Of a DNA stretch of 64,000 nucleotides, positions 47,669 to 62,240 are shown one piece after another. The position numbers were made by a program, and so were the translations under genes. Under the pieces are notes generated by a model. It ran no database searches, had not been told where the DNA came from, and was given only the letters and a program-made list of their open reading frames with translations. This DNA comes from Amphiduros pacificus (lineage: Eukaryota > Annelida > Polychaeta > Phyllodocida > Hesionidae): NCBI GenBank assembly GCA_949316495.1, contig OX439005.1, positions 41,724,682 through 41,788,681 on the forward strand, given 5' to 3'. How positions within the stretch are numbered: position 1 is the stretch's first letter; every line of letters begins with the position of its first letter.

Positions 47669-50600
47669 ACCTTTAGTGCTGTATTTTGACAGTATACATT
47701 CCCTCTGGAAGGTAACATTTTTCCTTAGAATGAAAGTGCAGTGAACTTTAATTCTAAATTATCAATTTTTCATTTTAACATACCAAATATTTCGCTTTTG
47801 AATGCATTTTTTACTTGATAATTTCTCTTTAGAATGTAAGGAGAAAACTCCTGATAATAGAGTTTTAATTTAATCAGAAATCTTAATTACTTATCTTTGG
47901 GAAAGATAGTTGTATATATAAAATTGTGACTGTAAAATGTAAAAATATAAAATTCTCATTACAAAATGTTTACCGTCCCCTGAGATTAATGCTTGTAGGT
48001 CTTTTGGGCATCTGACAAAGTTACCAAATAATCTTGATATCTTATTGATTTTCCTATTAATGTGCTAGTACAATTTCTGTGGACAGATTATATTAATTTT
48101 GTTTCATATAATTTTAAAATCAATCACAAATATCCCAAAGGCACAGAAAAGCTGACACATCAAATAAAATATCCAGAATAATTTTCTTATCAAAAGATAA
48201 CACCTAATTCCAAACCATTGGGAAATTTTGATAAAAATCATATATCAATTCATTACAATGAGCTTCAGAATGTTCCGTTCCTCCGAGGGAAAAGTGAATG
48301 AATTATGAAATGTTATTGATAAACAGGCAGGCACATGAGAAAAAAAGATACCCGGTAGCTTATTAATTCAGGAAGTTGAAGATCCACAAACTGTCTTACA
48401 ACTTTGAGAGACTTTCTTAGGGGAATTTCTCTGAACTAATCAAAAAGTAATTTATTTGCAATTGTTGATGATGATGATGGTTGGTGTTGAGAACAAATTA
48501 GAGAAAATCTGGAGTCAAATAGATTCTGGATATAATAGATTTTGCGAGTCTGAAGATTTGCGTTGATTTCATTAATTCATTTTGTACTGATTAATAATCT
48601 GGAGAAAGAACTTTGAAAATCCCCAAATCTAATCAAGAATTACTGATAAACTCAATCTAACTGCTTTGATAAAGTAGAAATCTTTGTCTGTGGGAAATCA
48701 ATAAGTCAGTAAATGTAAGATTGTGGCTTTGCACACTTTGATTTGATTAAGTTGCGGTGTTAAGAGACAGTAGCATTCAGTTGATGGTGAGATGTTTTCT
48801 GGCCATTGGAAAACTCGGGTATAAAAAATATGGAAAAATACATTTGGCAATTTCATGACTTTCACACCAGGACATATTGTATTCTAGAAACCTACAAGCA
48901 GGTTTGTGTGGATGTCTTGCACATTTCCTGTGTTAACGTTTTTGCACTCTATTTGATAAGTTTCATCTCATCATATTCTACCTCTCCATACAAAATACAG
49001 CATCTTTCACACCTCCTGTGTCTTTTGTACAGTCAATAGATGTGTTAAGTATAAAATAGTTGAGGTAAGATTCCGGGCAATGTTTTCTCATAGCGCTTAA
49101 TTGTTTCATTGGGATTTGACCTGGGAGACAGCTAATTTGGTTCGCAATAATAATTATATGTGTATTACTTATGTCACATTTCTATTAATGTACATTATCT
49201 ATGAACAAAGATATTCTGCAGGAAAGTGAGTCGAAGATCAGCCCTCACATAGTATTACAGTATATCCAAACAAGATCAAACCACTTTCACACCAACCATG
49301 ACTTCGAAACAGAACAAAATGCAAAACAAGGAGAAAGTTTCTATAGCAGACCACATGCATTGTGCATTGAGATGTATGGATACTGGGACATTCCTGCCAT
49401 CTGGAATTGCCATTTTTCTTTACTTTCTCCTTATCTCATGAAATTATTATGCACCATGCCTCACAAGCACCAGATTTATGCAAACTGAAACCAAAATTAT
49501 GACTACATAAGCCAGGCTTTTCATCAGCATGATTCTGGGTCAGCATTTTGCGGAAAATCCTGATACCAGTGGCCACTTTAGTAATGTAAAACAGTATCCT
49601 CTTCTGTATATGTTGTCAAAATACATCAAGAATTATAATTTACTTTTAATGAGAAAATTAAAGCTAATTCTTTAAGATTTATGAGAGATGTTAAGGGTTG
49701 ACCTTAATAACTCATTATTTAGGACATAGAAGCTACTGGAGTGTGGAGCAGAAGGGAGTTCTATGTGATTTGTTTGGTGAGGCTGACGAGGGGAACTTGT
49801 TATTGCTGATTGTCTTTCTGATCCCCGACATTGTCAATCTACCATGCTTCGTGTTTCCGTGCTGGACAGAAAATCATTATGTAGCCAAGTCGTGCACAGC
49901 GACTTTGTTATGTGGGGGGATCTATGGTGGTTGGTATGCAAGCAGTGCATAGTATGCAACAGGTTCAGCTGCCTCAAAGTAGAATCTGACGGCCGCTCTG
50001 AGAACAGTGGCTTGATTTAGTATTCTTTGTTTTAGGGGGATCATATTTCATCGCACACATCATCTGGGATCATTAAATATGCATATCTGTCTTTGATAGA
50101 TTCCAAAGCAGGTGTTCAATCAAATCTTTTGTCATCAACAGACGTATTGTTTTGTGCTTCTCAGATTATATATGGCATTATGATTTCTCTGAATTGTTCA
50201 TTTTGTTCTCTTTAATGGAAAATAATACATCTATTTATATGTCACGCTACACAAATATTTTCTCATAAATATTATTTGATCACTTTACAGCTCAAGGAAA
50301 GCTCATGCCTGCAGTTGTTTTGATACAGTTTTTATATCTAGTTCTAAACTAGTGTACAATTAGGGTGGAAGAGTTGGCCAAATAATGCTATACCTGTCTC
50401 CATTTATTTAGCCTTAGGTTGTAATTTTTGGTTAAAAAAAGACTTGAAATGAGCCTAACATGCCCCAGACATGTCTAAATTTATCTCTCGGATAATCATA
50501 GTATTTTATACATAAAAGAACAGAAGAAGAATACTAGGAAACACTTTTAGCTATGCATACATATATTCTGCAGTGAAGGGGTAGGGGTGATATTTTTTGT

Positions 50601-51214
50601 CATTCTGTTTGTCCATCAACTTGTCCATCTTCTTCCCAGAAACTGCTAGTTGGTGTTCTTAGCTATTAGTCAGTAAGTATGAATTTGCAATTTGTAAGCA
50701 TTTACAGAAAATGTTCACAAACGTTACAAAAAGCAATCACACATATATAAACAAGATACTTATAAAAACAATACACACAAACTTGACATTTTCAGGAGAA
50801 TTTGGAGAGCTGTTATGAGACAATTTTCTATAAAGCTGTGATTGGTAGTTTTCTGATGGTTTTGTGTTCATGGATTATTTTTTTCGTGGACACCAGCGTA
50901 CGTCATTCACTCAGCTGGTTGCTATTAGAGGCACAAGAATCACGCAGTAATGAACCACAAACATGAGAATGGTTTTATGCCCTGTGCCTGCCAGCCCCCA
51001 TCCATTGCATTTATTTTCTGCCGTTTTCCATCCACTCTTATACACCACACACTTTTGTCTGTCCAGACAGTGCCCATATCCGGCTCCTTGTCAGGGATCA
51101 ACCTTAAATCACTACACCTTTGTCTGTCCAAATACTGCTTGTAGACTTCCTATCAGGGGTCAACCTCAAATAATCACATCTTTGTCTTCACAAACACAAC
51201 TCATGAGATTCTTT
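47669..51214. other. No gene seen; long AT-rich unique stretch
   Basis: Strongly AT-rich to about 49600. A GC-richer part at 49730-50000 has an 84-codon frame (49698-49952) with no known domain. 50950-51265 has overlapping frames on both strands and a loose CTTTGTCTGTCC repeat. Nothing is confidently coding. Confidence 0.5.
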
Positions 51215-51352
51215 CAGGAAATCACCACACATGTTTATCATGGAGCCACACACATTTATCATTGAGCCACACATGTTAATCATGGGTCCAAACACATTTA
51301 TCATTGAGCCACATATGTTTATCATGGAGCCATACATGTTTATTATGGAGCC
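51215..51352. repeat. ~21-bp minisatellite, about 7 degenerate copies
   Basis: Units such as TTTATCATGGAGCCACACATG with ATTG/ATGG and length variation of 1-2 bp. Confidence 0.85.
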
Positions 51353-54300
51353 AGTTTATCTTTGTAAAGATACATATAAAGTATATTTTTTAAGTTGAAC
51401 CCTGTGTGGTACCAAGGTGTTGGGAAAACTATTGCACACCCATAAAAAATAGTATTTTTGCTCTCTGGGGCTTTTCAGTATCTTTACTAATGGCCTTAAG
51501 ACAAAAAAGGTCCTGGCAAACATAAAGGTCAGAACATGAAGTGTGAAAGGACAGAGGTCCTTAGTACAGCTCTAAAGTTAGCCAATTTTCAAACCACAAG
51601 ACCAAAATAAAGGATCAATATTGAACAGTTGACTTACGCCTTTGCATCAAGTTTTGAGCACCTTTATATTTAAAGTACTCAGCAAAACTTCATAAACTTC
51701 ATAAACTGGACTGGGTGTCAATATATTGCTAAAAATAATTTTATTTTGTTCACATTGGTGGATAAAAGGCAAGATACTTTTGATTATTATGGGAAAGGAA
51801 CACAATATTCAGGCCAGTTAAATAATGTTGGTAAATGTTGAATCATAACTAGAATTTAGTCTTTTATTTGGGAACAAATTGCATTAAATTACTCAATGAT
51901 GCAGTGGTTGAGTGATCCTGTGTAAATCAAGCTGATGTTATGATGAAGTAATCTGTTGCCGGGCTTCACTCTTCTCAGCATCACAGCATCACACTTAATG
52001 CACCAATTACTCCTTCTGAGACACTCAATTCTTGCTTCCCAAAGCCAAATTTGCGCAAACTTCAGAACTCAATTTTGGCGTGCTTTTGGGCTTTGAACGC
52101 ACAGACAAATCCAATATGAAGGTGAACTTTGAAGATGTGAGTGAGGTCAAAGCTGAGCTCTCTCTCTGTGGTGACCAGCTGGGCTGGAACCAACACGGCT
52201 GTGAAGACTGGTGCCTTCATACTTGCTTGTGCCACAATGATAGTTGAAAGAGGCCCTTCTCCCTCAAGAAGATTCTAATGGGAAATCAATGGGCAGCCAT
52301 CGAGGTCTTTGTCGAACATGAATGCCTGGGGGATCCCAACATCTGGTGTGGCGGGGTTGACCGTACATGCGACAAGCTGCTGGGGGAAAATAACACACCA
52401 TCAACGGAGACCCTCTTTCCATAGGCCACAAAAAACATATTGTGATATCAGGCTTTCTTTCCCTTTATTAAACAGAAAAAGCAGCTTTGGGCTCTGTCCA
52501 CCGACAAGTTCTAAGCTCTTTGATGGCATAATTGGCTGTGTGCATTCTCAGTCAGGTGATGTTTTGCTGTTTGCTGAGGAAAGTAGTTTGCTGTAGCAGG
52601 GATTCTCAGTTGTAATCAAAGCTGTGAGGAATCCCATCATTCGTTGCTCTCTATCCCATAATTCTTTGCTTGCCTTCCCATCATTCCCGGCACCAAAAGA
52701 TGGCTGCCATTTTAGGATTTGTTTGGGGAAGGAAATTGTCTTTCATCAGGCTGTCTTGTCAGGAACACAGAGGCAATACTTTGTGCTAACTTGTTCTGTA
52801 GGAATCAAAAGCAAAAAAACTTTGTAATTGCTTTCTTCTTCATGAATACGGGAATACAGGAGTTCTATCACTCAGATGCAATTTGCAGAGATCATTGTAT
52901 TTTAATTTTCTGGCCATCTGAGCTACTGTGGTTTGAGATTTCTTTATTTATGTGCTACAAATTGATATTTTTGTTGTTGAAAGAACCTTGATCAAGATTT
53001 TCCATTGTGTGACCTTGAGCTAATGAATGAGAAATAATGAAAGAGAAAGTAAAGGATACAGAAAAAAAAAATGTTTTTTTCATCTTACATGGTAATGATT
53101 TATCAAAAAGGAAATTAAACAAATGATTTTAAGAATCTCCATGAGATAGCTCATTGGGGTTCCTGAATGCTATTTTTGGCTATTGAGATAAGTTTAAAAA
53201 ATGAGGTTTAATGTGCTGAGATTGATGACTTTGCAATGTATTCTCATATTACCACGGCCTGTGTGGGAGTCTAAAGAGGTGGATCTATTGTTACTATTAC
53301 AGCGGTGACAAAAACTGCTATTATAGGCTGCTTAATCATGTCAACTAATTGCTTTTTATTCAGATTCTTTAATGGAAATGATACAGCATGAAAACGGATA
53401 ACTTTACTATCAATTGATGTATATCTAATAAATAAAACAAAATATCTTTCAATAAAAAAAATGTTCAATGACAAGATGGATTAACTTTTTTTCTTATGTC
53501 ATTAAAACTATAACAATTCAATGCATTATCTCCTAAACAGCGTAGCACGTTTCCTGTCAGGCTAATTAGAGAAGGTATTGCCTCAGTATTTTGGCATTGT
53601 TTTTCACAGAAACATGTCCTTAATTAATGTAATTTTCGAAAGAAAATCTCTATGAAAAAGAAGATTTCCCCATGGAGCATGTATATGTCACTTCCTAAAA
53701 CAAGCAAAGTGTGTACGAATAAAGTGGATGCTAACAAACAAGATTACTACTCCCTAGCTTAGGAAATGCACTTCTATATTCTGCCGAATGTCTCATGTTC
53801 TTGGTAAAAGCAATAGTATCAATAACTGGAGCCATTCAGGTCAGCAGTGAAATGCAACTGCAGGATGCTGGGTTGAAGTATAGAAAGTTGGGCAGGAAGA
53901 GGATGCCTCACAATTACAGACGGAAAATGCCGTGGCATGAGGCAGAATACATAGAAATTACATACGGACCTATCTTATTGCCCTAACTGTGCAAACACAC
54001 CATGAAACATTCATGTTATATCTTTGAGCTTTATGCATCACGAATTCATGATATATGTACTCCCGCTGCCACTTGTATGTGTGTGTGCTTGGCCTGTGGG
54101 TTGGGGATGGAGGCAAGGGGTCTGTTCGGGTGTGAGCTTTAGCAGTGGCATACAGTGATGGCAGGCAGCATGAGTGGTAGTGTCCGCAGGGGAAGGAGAC
54201 CACTGCCAGCTCTCAACAGCCAAGCAACATCTCCCCGGCATGTTCCCTATCTCCAGGTGCTCAATTAAAAAATAATAGTGCTGAATAAAGATGGAACAAC

Positions 54301-55557
54301 TTGGCATCCTGAGTAAGTTACACACTGCTCAGGATGCGGGGCAGGAAGAGTTGCTCACAGCCTTAGCTTGGCACTTATAAAACATATCTATCTTCTAAAT
54401 TCCCTGCAAGTTGTACATTGTACAGGGGAGTATAAAGGAAAGTTAAGTTCTGTTTCAAATTGCAAACTCTGGGTGTACAATTACTTGACTTTTCTCTCTT
54501 TCAAGTTATTTTTCATATAAGAATCCCACAAAGATGCAGACTTGACACATTCAAATTTGGGGAGTAATTTCACAGAACACGCAAAGACTACTGTTTCACA
54601 ATCCAGGGAGAACCCGTGAAAAGTGTGCGTCTTTTTTGCACACAACACTGATGCCTGGAGTAGTGTTATTTATAGACCCTTTCATTAATTATGTAACATA
54701 AAGGAAACTAACAAATAAAAACAAAACATATTGGCAAAGCACCACCATTTTCTTCATTCCAAACACCAAAAAACATCGGAAACTTTCAAGTTATTTATGT
54801 ACAAAGTGGACAACATACTTTCTATCAAGTTTATTTCCATTTATTTGCATATTCTTTTTTCACAGCAAATATAGTTCAGAGAGATTACATTACACATATG
54901 CATAATTTGTAGGATTAAACTTTATTAGGTATAACACACAGGTACAAATACCTAGCTCTTGTACATAATAATCCATTGATACTTCAGCCCAGTATCATAT
55001 AATGGATGCATAATTTATCCTTGAGTAGATGGGCAGAAAGGAGATGTGAAGAATAATTTGGAATGATGAAGCCAGGCATGGCTAATGGACAAGGAGTGAC
55101 ACCTGGCACCTAAGCCCTTCAGGGTCATTGTGCTGACCCCAAGGAGGGTGGTATGTCTTGCTTGACTGTTCTCCTCTGATCATGGTGAAATTCATCTTAC
55201 CTCTCCTTAAATTTGCATATATATCCCAATTTGATATAATATAGATTGGAACAAATCGCGTTTCATACTTCTGATATCATGAAAAGGTTGAACATTTGCC
55301 ATCATCTGGCAAATATATTAGAGAAAATTTCCAAAAACATGTTTCCAAAAAGGCATATAAAGGTTCAATGAGAATAGCCTGCAGATTAGCACAGATATGC
55401 CAAATAGATTAATCAGATGATGTAGAACCTCTGACTTTTGAAATCTTTCTGATATTTTTTTGATTCAATGAGTTTGATGATATTGTACAAAGAATGTCAG
55501 GTGATTAATTTTTTCAGAAAAAAGCCAAACAAAAAACCAGCTGATGCACAGGTTTTG
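51353..55557. other. No gene seen; unique sequence
   Basis: Mostly AT-rich. Frames of 60-95 codons at 52032-52247, 52309-52596, 53795-53986 and 54038-54325 (minus) are in less AT-rich parts, but I find no domain, motif or splice pattern that supports any of them. An exon hidden here cannot be excluded. Confidence 0.45.
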
Positions 55558-57960
55558 ATCAGCACAATGGTTGATCAGCCACAAAACATGGTCCTGTGCT
55601 GTCATTAGCAGGAATATGTTACAGCCAACCTGGACACACAATGGTTGATCAGCCACAAAACATGGTCCTGTGCTGTCATTAGCAGGAATATGCTACAGCC
55701 AACCTGGACACACAATGGTTGACCAACCACAAAATATGGTCCTGTGCTGTCATTAGCAGGGATATGTCACAGCCAACCTGGACACACAATGGTTGACCAA
55801 CCACAAAATATGGTCCTGTGCTGTCATTAGCAGGGATATGTTACAGCCAACCTGGAGACACAATGGTTGACCAACCACAAAATATGGTCCTGTGCTGTCA
55901 TTAGCAGGAATATGTTACAACCAACCTGGACACACAATGGTTGACCAACCACAAAATATGGTCCTGTGCTGTCATTAGCAGGAATATGTTACAACCAACC
56001 TGGACACACAATGGTTGACCAACCACAAAATATGGTCCTGTGCTGTCATTAGCAGGGATATGTCACAACCAACCTGGACACACAATGGTTGACCAACCAC
56101 AAAACATGGTCCTGTGCTGTCATTAGCAGGGATATGTTACAGCCAACCTGGACACACAATGGTTGACCAGCCACAAAACATGGTCCTGTGCTGTCATTAG
56201 CAGGAATATGTCACAGCCAATCTGGACACAATGGTTGACCAACTACAAAACATGGTCCTGTGCTGTCATTAGCAGGAATATGTCACAACCAACCTGGACA
56301 CACAATGGTTGACCAACCACAAAACATGGTCCTGTGCTGTCATTAGCAGGAATATGTCCCAGCCAACCTGGACACACAATGGTTGACCAACCACAAAACA
56401 TGGTCCTGTGCTGTCATTAGCAGGAATATGTTACAACCAACCTGGACACAATGGTTGACCAACTACAAAACATGGTCCTGTGCTGTCATTAGCAGGAATA
56501 TGTCACAACCAACCTGGACACACAATGGTTGACCAACCACAAAACATGGTCCTGTGCTGTCATTAGCAGGAATATGTCCCAGCCAACCTGGACACACAAT
56601 GGTTGATCAGCCACAAAACATGGTCCTGTGCTGTCATTAGCAGGAATATGTCACAACCAACCTGGACACACAATGGTTGACCAACCACAAAACATGGTCC
56701 TGTGCTGTCATTAGCAAGAATATGTCACAACCAACCTGGACACAATGGTTGACCAACCACAAAACATGGTCCTGTGTTGTCATTAGCAGGAATATTTCCC
56801 AGCCAACCTGGACACACAATGGTTGATCAGCCACAAAACATGGTCCTGTGCTGTCATTAGCAGGAATATGTCCCAGCCAACCTCGACACACAATGGTTGA
56901 CCAACCACAAAACATGGTCCTGTGCTGTCATTAGCAGGAATATGTCACAACCAACCTGGACACACAATGGTTGATCAGCCACAAAACATGGTCCTGTGCT
57001 GTCATTAGCAGGAATATGTCCCAGCCAACCTGGACACACAATGGTTGATCAGCCACAAAACATGGTCCTGTGCTGTCATTAGCAGGAATATGTCCCAGCC
57101 AACCTGGACACACAATGGTTGACCAACCACAAAACATGGTCCTGTGCTGTCATTAGCAGGAATATGTCACAACCAACCTGGACACACAATGGTTGATCAG
57201 CCACAAAACATGGTCCTGTGCTGTCATTAGCAGGAATATGTCACAGCCAACCTTGACACACAATGGTTGATCAGCCACAAAACATGGTCCTGTGCTGTCA
57301 TTAGCAGGAATATGTCACAACCAACCTGGACACACAATGGTTGACCAACCACAAAACATGGTCCTGTGCTGTCATTAGCAGGAATATGTCACAGCCAACC
57401 TGGACACACAATGGTTGACCAACCACAAAACATGGTCCTGTGCTGTCATTAGCAGGAATATGTCACAACCAACCTGGACACACAATGGTTGATCAGCCAC
57501 AAAACATGGTCCTGTGCTGTCATTAGCAGGAATATTTCCCAGCCAACCTGGACACACAATGGTTGACCAACTACAAAACATGGCCCTGTGCTGTCATTAG
57601 CAGGAATATGTCACAACCAACCTGGACACACAATGGTTGACCAACCACAAAACATGGTCCTGTGTTGTCATTAGCAGGAATATGTCACAGCCAACCTGGA
57701 CACACAATGGTTGATCAGCCACAAAACATGGTCCTGTGCTGTCATTAGCAGGAATATGTCCCAGCCAACCTGGACACACAATGGTTGATCAGCCACAAAA
57801 CATGGTGCTGTGCTGTCATTAGCAGGAATATGTTACAACCAACCTGGACACACAATGGTTGACCAACCACAAAACATGGTCCTGTGCTGTCATTAGCAGG
57901 AATATGTTACAACCAACCTGGACACATGGTCCTGTGTGGTCATTAGCAGGAATATGTCAC
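55558..57960. repeat. 74-bp minisatellite, about 32 copies
   Basis: The longest simple array of the window. The unit includes ACACAATGGTTGATCAGCCA, CAAAACATGGTCCTGTGCTG and TCATTAGCAGGAATATGT. Variants (TTGACCAACC versus TTGATCAGCC; TTACA, TCACA, TCCCA) are mixed along the array. A few units lack two bases (GACACAATGG). Minus-strand frames of ~60-90 codons are by-products. Confidence 0.97.
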
Positions 57961-60029
57961 ATCCAAGGAGTGCGTGGAGGCACAATTTTTGGTCAAATGA
58001 AAGAATGCTTTCTGTATGGCCGACGACTCTTGGGACTCCTAGTGTTACTGAGTGAGGCCGATCCTGCCATATTTCACAAGTGGGATAAGCTTATATACAT
58101 GAATGTATATACACAGCACTCACCCCATGTTTGCTGGATGCTGGCTTTCTGGTCTCGAGTTGCCTGGCCTTCATCTAGATGAGTCTTCTGGGTACTTCCT
58201 AAATGTCGCTTCACGGCGTCTTTCACTGACACTGATTAACCTGCCTGATACAAATACTTTGGCGTGCAAATGTGGATGCCCCCCAATATATAAATAATAT
58301 CCCCATCAAGACATCAGTGTCAGAGATACAAATGCTCTGTCTGGATCAGGGAACTCCTATATTTCTCGATATCTTTTAGAATTCTTGAAAAATACCACAA
58401 TAAATGACATGTACATTGTTGGTCACTTTAGGGGTGAAATCGCTTGCTTGACAAGGTAATAAGACAAATTATGCTCTGTGGCAGAAAATACTGTGATTTA
58501 GTTGTCAAGGCCATCAAATTAAGGTTTATTTGAGAGCAGATTAAGCATGATTACATAATAATGATGAGTGTCAAGCCACTAGCGAGTTGACCTAACACTT
58601 AATGGGGATAATTTGTGGATTTGTATCAGAAATGTGAAGTTGTGACGATAAGAGGACAGACCTAAATGAGCTTTGCAGGACAGGACAGAAGGAGAATATT
58701 GAGTGGTTCTGCGAGGTAAATCTCATAGAGAATTGTATAATTTGATTCCTATTGGCTCAACTGACACCGTGTCAGAGAGAGGTTCTGGTGCAGGAGGCAA
58801 GCCTGGCATCTCCCGCAGAGGTCAAGTCATGTGATTACTCCCAGCCAATAGAAACTGATTTGGATCCTGATGTGAATTTTTTTATTTGATTAAGTGTGAT
58901 TTTGAGACTCAGTGAAGCTTAAAGGCACTTTCTTTAATATTTTAAGTCTGATTTATGGACAATAATATATTGGTCACAACATTATGATATCTTCTCCATC
59001 TCTAACCATTATAGGTGATAACTAACCACTATAGGCAGTGTTTTACAGCCTAACATCTGTTATTTTGTTTTATGCTCAAACTAGTAAACATTTAAAGTCT
59101 CTATCTGGTTTTTCATGTTTCTTTCCTTTCTTGTCAAGGAGAACTATATTTTTAGGTAAGAGTAGGATCCTCTTGCTCATTTATAATTTGTAGGAGTAGT
59201 AAATTGTCCTAGCTGGTCATGTTTTAGCTTTGTTCCTATATAGGGGATGCATTTACAATGTACAAATGAGTGTGTCTCTTTGAGAATGTGATATCTCAGT
59301 TTTCGTCAGGCAGTCACAAGGATTATTTACAACTGATACTTTTTATGAAAATCTTCACAGACAAAATGGCCTTTACCTATCTTTAAAGGTGACAGACAGC
59401 AATGAGGTTACATACATGTACATGTCTTGCAAAAAAAACGTACCCTGCACATCTCAATAATAACTGAAATTCATTGAAGTGAGGAGCACAACTAAAATTT
59501 TGTTGAAAATGTGAATTCCTCGCCTAAATAGATCTCTCAGTCAGGTATTTCTTCTTGGGAAATAAATATTATGATAAACGTATAGGTTTGTATTGTCAAC
59601 AATATACCATTAAACATATAAAAGTGCTGCCTCTTTTCTGATGCCGCTTTGCTTGAGATGGCTTACTGCCCCAGTTATCTGCACCTGGGTTTGGTAGCAT
59701 CATGTGTTTTGTTAAGATTTGACCTTGGACCTCAGTACACATCTCAAATGAGGAGAATGTTCTTGGATGCCAGTGTGCTGGGACCTTTTAGGTTCAGCAG
59801 ATAGATTTGTGCTGGTTCACTCATATTTTTATTAGATTTCAGTGTTGACCTTGGCACATTTACATATATTCTTGGACTGTGTGCATGCAACATAATATCT
59901 CAGACTTATACTGTTCAAATATGCCTGGCTCCAGTGTTATGACCCCACACTTCAGGGATTGTTCATATTCCCTTCATATTCCCAAGGGATTGATGACCAA
60001 AATATTAATGGATGTAGGGAACCAGCCTG
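57961..60029. other. No gene seen; unique sequence
   Basis: 58,000-58,300 is moderately GC-rich with a 107-codon frame (57859-58182) that begins in the array and has no domain. 58740-58870 holds two opposed CCAAT-type motifs. The rest is AT-rich. Confidence 0.5.
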
Positions 60030-60662
60030 GATCTGTTCAGAAGTACATGTCAGGGAACCAGCCTAGATGCATTCTAGTCCATGTTAGAAAAGGAGCCAAG
60101 ATATGCCTGGATCCAGGCAGTTTTTTTAGGAAGTTTGTATCCAGGCATGTTTTGGCAGGAAGTCAGGATCCAGACATCATTTGGCAGGAGGACAGGACCC
60201 GGGCATAATTTGGCTGGAGGTCAGGATCCAGACATGATTTGGTAGGAGGTCAGGATCCAGGCATGATTTGGTAGGAGGTCAGGATCCAGGCATGATTTGG
60301 TAGGAGGTCAGGATCCAGGCATGATTTTGCAGGAGGTCAGGATCCAGGCATGATTTTGCAGGAGGTCAGGATCCAGACATGATTTGGCAGGAAGTCGGGA
60401 CCCAGGCATAATTTGGCAGAAAGTCAGGATCCAGGCATGTTTTGGCAGGAAGTCAGGATCCAGGCATGTTTTGGCAGGAAGTCAGGAACCAGGCATGATT
60501 TGGCAGGAAGTCGGGACCCAGGCATAATTTGGCAGGACCCAGGCATGATTTGGCAGGAGGTCAGGATCCAGACATGTTTTGGTTGGAGGTCAGGATCCAG
60601 ACATGATTTGGCAGGTCAGGATCCAGGCATGATTTGGCAGGAGGTCAGGATCCAGGCACAGG
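60030..60662. repeat. 29-bp minisatellite, about 19 copies
   Basis: Unit ATGATTTGGCAGGAGGTCAG plus GATCCAGGC, with variants GTTTTGG, ATAATTTGG and GGGACCC. Some units are shortened (near 60530 and 60610). Decayed copies start at about 60030-60120. Confidence 0.95.
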
Positions 60663-61675
60663 GTTGCATATCAGGAGTGCAGGGAACACGGCAGAGGATA
60701 AATTGCTTTGACTCGCATACCACCAACTCATCGCAGCTTGATCATCCCAAGATCATATCACACACGGAAATGTGATAAAAAATGACGGTCATGATGAAAC
60801 CTGGACTACACCAGACAAGCGTAGTACACTGAAGTGCCACGAATCAGTAATTGCTTAGTACAAGTACAGAAATATCATATCATCTTTAATGTAATTAAGT
60901 TGATGACATCTTCCTACTTCAAAGATTACTTTACATTTCCACATATAAATGTAATAGAAGTGACTGCGTCATTGTGTTATATTAGGATTGCGTTATTAGG
61001 ATACGTCATGTGATTTACATCCCACTTTTGAAGCAAATCTATTTGCTGGGAGCATCAGTGAGCTTCACACCGCCGGCACAGGCGGCCTGTTATTGTGTGG
61101 TGGGTGGCTTTGATGAGATGTTGGGCTCCTCTATACTTATCAATGAAACATGACCATGGCCTGATGTAGAGCACACTCCAGCCAGTAGTCTTGCACATTG
61201 GGTGTTACTTAATATCAACTCTATTTCAGCTCCTGGATAGCATTATGGCAATGGTGACCACTTCCGTGGCCATTTTTATCCTGTGCCAGTGAGTAAAGTG
61301 GTGACTATTGAGTGACACCAGGACGGAGTGTGTTTCCAGCCTTCTTTCACTCACTTGACTGGTGATAACAGTTAGGAAGCTCATTTTAAACTTCTCTTGA
61401 AAATTCCCACCATTTTTTCAGATTTATTAGGTTATAGTTTCACCCTTCGAATTTTCCAGGGGAAAAGACTTGTGTTTTATTTGTTGGAAATATCACGATG
61501 TTGTTACTATTTTGTCGAAAGATAATTGAAAAGTTCGCTTCCTCTTGAGATTTGAGGCAATTTAATCTTTACCCATGATTTTGTTTCATCATCTACTCGA
61601 TCTTTTTTCCTATTTCTTTTTCTGCTTCCTTCCACATCTCTATTTCTTTGACCTCTGATTCTTCCTACTCATCAT
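60663..61675. other. No gene seen; unique sequence
   Basis: Unique sequence; 61030-61140 is GC-richer (CACCGCCGGCACAGGCGGCC) with no open frame. Nothing else is supported. Confidence 0.55.
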
Positions 61676-62240
61676 CGCATCTCTGAGCTTCCATCCGTGT
61701 CTGCCTGCACTTCCATCCGTGTCTGCCTGAGCTTCCATCCTTGTCTGTCTGAGCTTCCATCCTTGTCTGTCTGAGCTTCCATCCTTGTCTGTCTGAGCTT
61801 CCATCCTTGTCTGTCTGAGCTTCCGTCCTTGTCTGCCTAAGCTTCCATCCTTGTCTGTCTGAGCTTCCATCCTTGTCTGCCTGAGCTTCCATCCTTGTCT
61901 GCCTGAGCTTCCGTCCTTGTCTGCCTAAGCTTCCATCCGTGTCTGCCTAAGCTTCCATCCTTGTCTGCCTGCGCTTCCATCCGTGTCTGTCTGAGCTTCC
62001 ATCCTTGTCTGTCTGAGCTTCCATCCTTGTCTGCCTAAGCTTCCATCCTTGTCTGCCTAAGCTTCCATCCTTGTCTGCCTGCACTTCCATCCTTGTCTGC
62101 CTGCGATTCCATCCGTGTCTGTCTGAGCTTCCATCCTTGTCTGTCTGAGCTTCCATCCTTGTCTGCCTGCGCTTCCATCCGTGTCTGTCTGAGCTTCCAT
62201 CCTTGTCTGTCTGAGCTGTCATCCCTGTCTGTCCGAGTCT
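61676..62240. repeat. 22-bp minisatellite, about 25 copies
   Basis: Pyrimidine-rich unit GAGCTTCCATCCTTGTCTGT plus CT, with GTCTGCCT, TAAGCTT and CCGTGTC variants. Period 22 with no stops on the minus strand gives overlapping open frames there (MEAQTDKDG-type repeats), not a gene. Confidence 0.97.

Noticed and set aside
59281-59400. Possible further monomer of the family 1 satellite (GCCTTTACCTATCTTTAAAGG)
   Set aside because: The resemblance is limited to a short palindromic-like stretch without AAGGTCA and does not extend.
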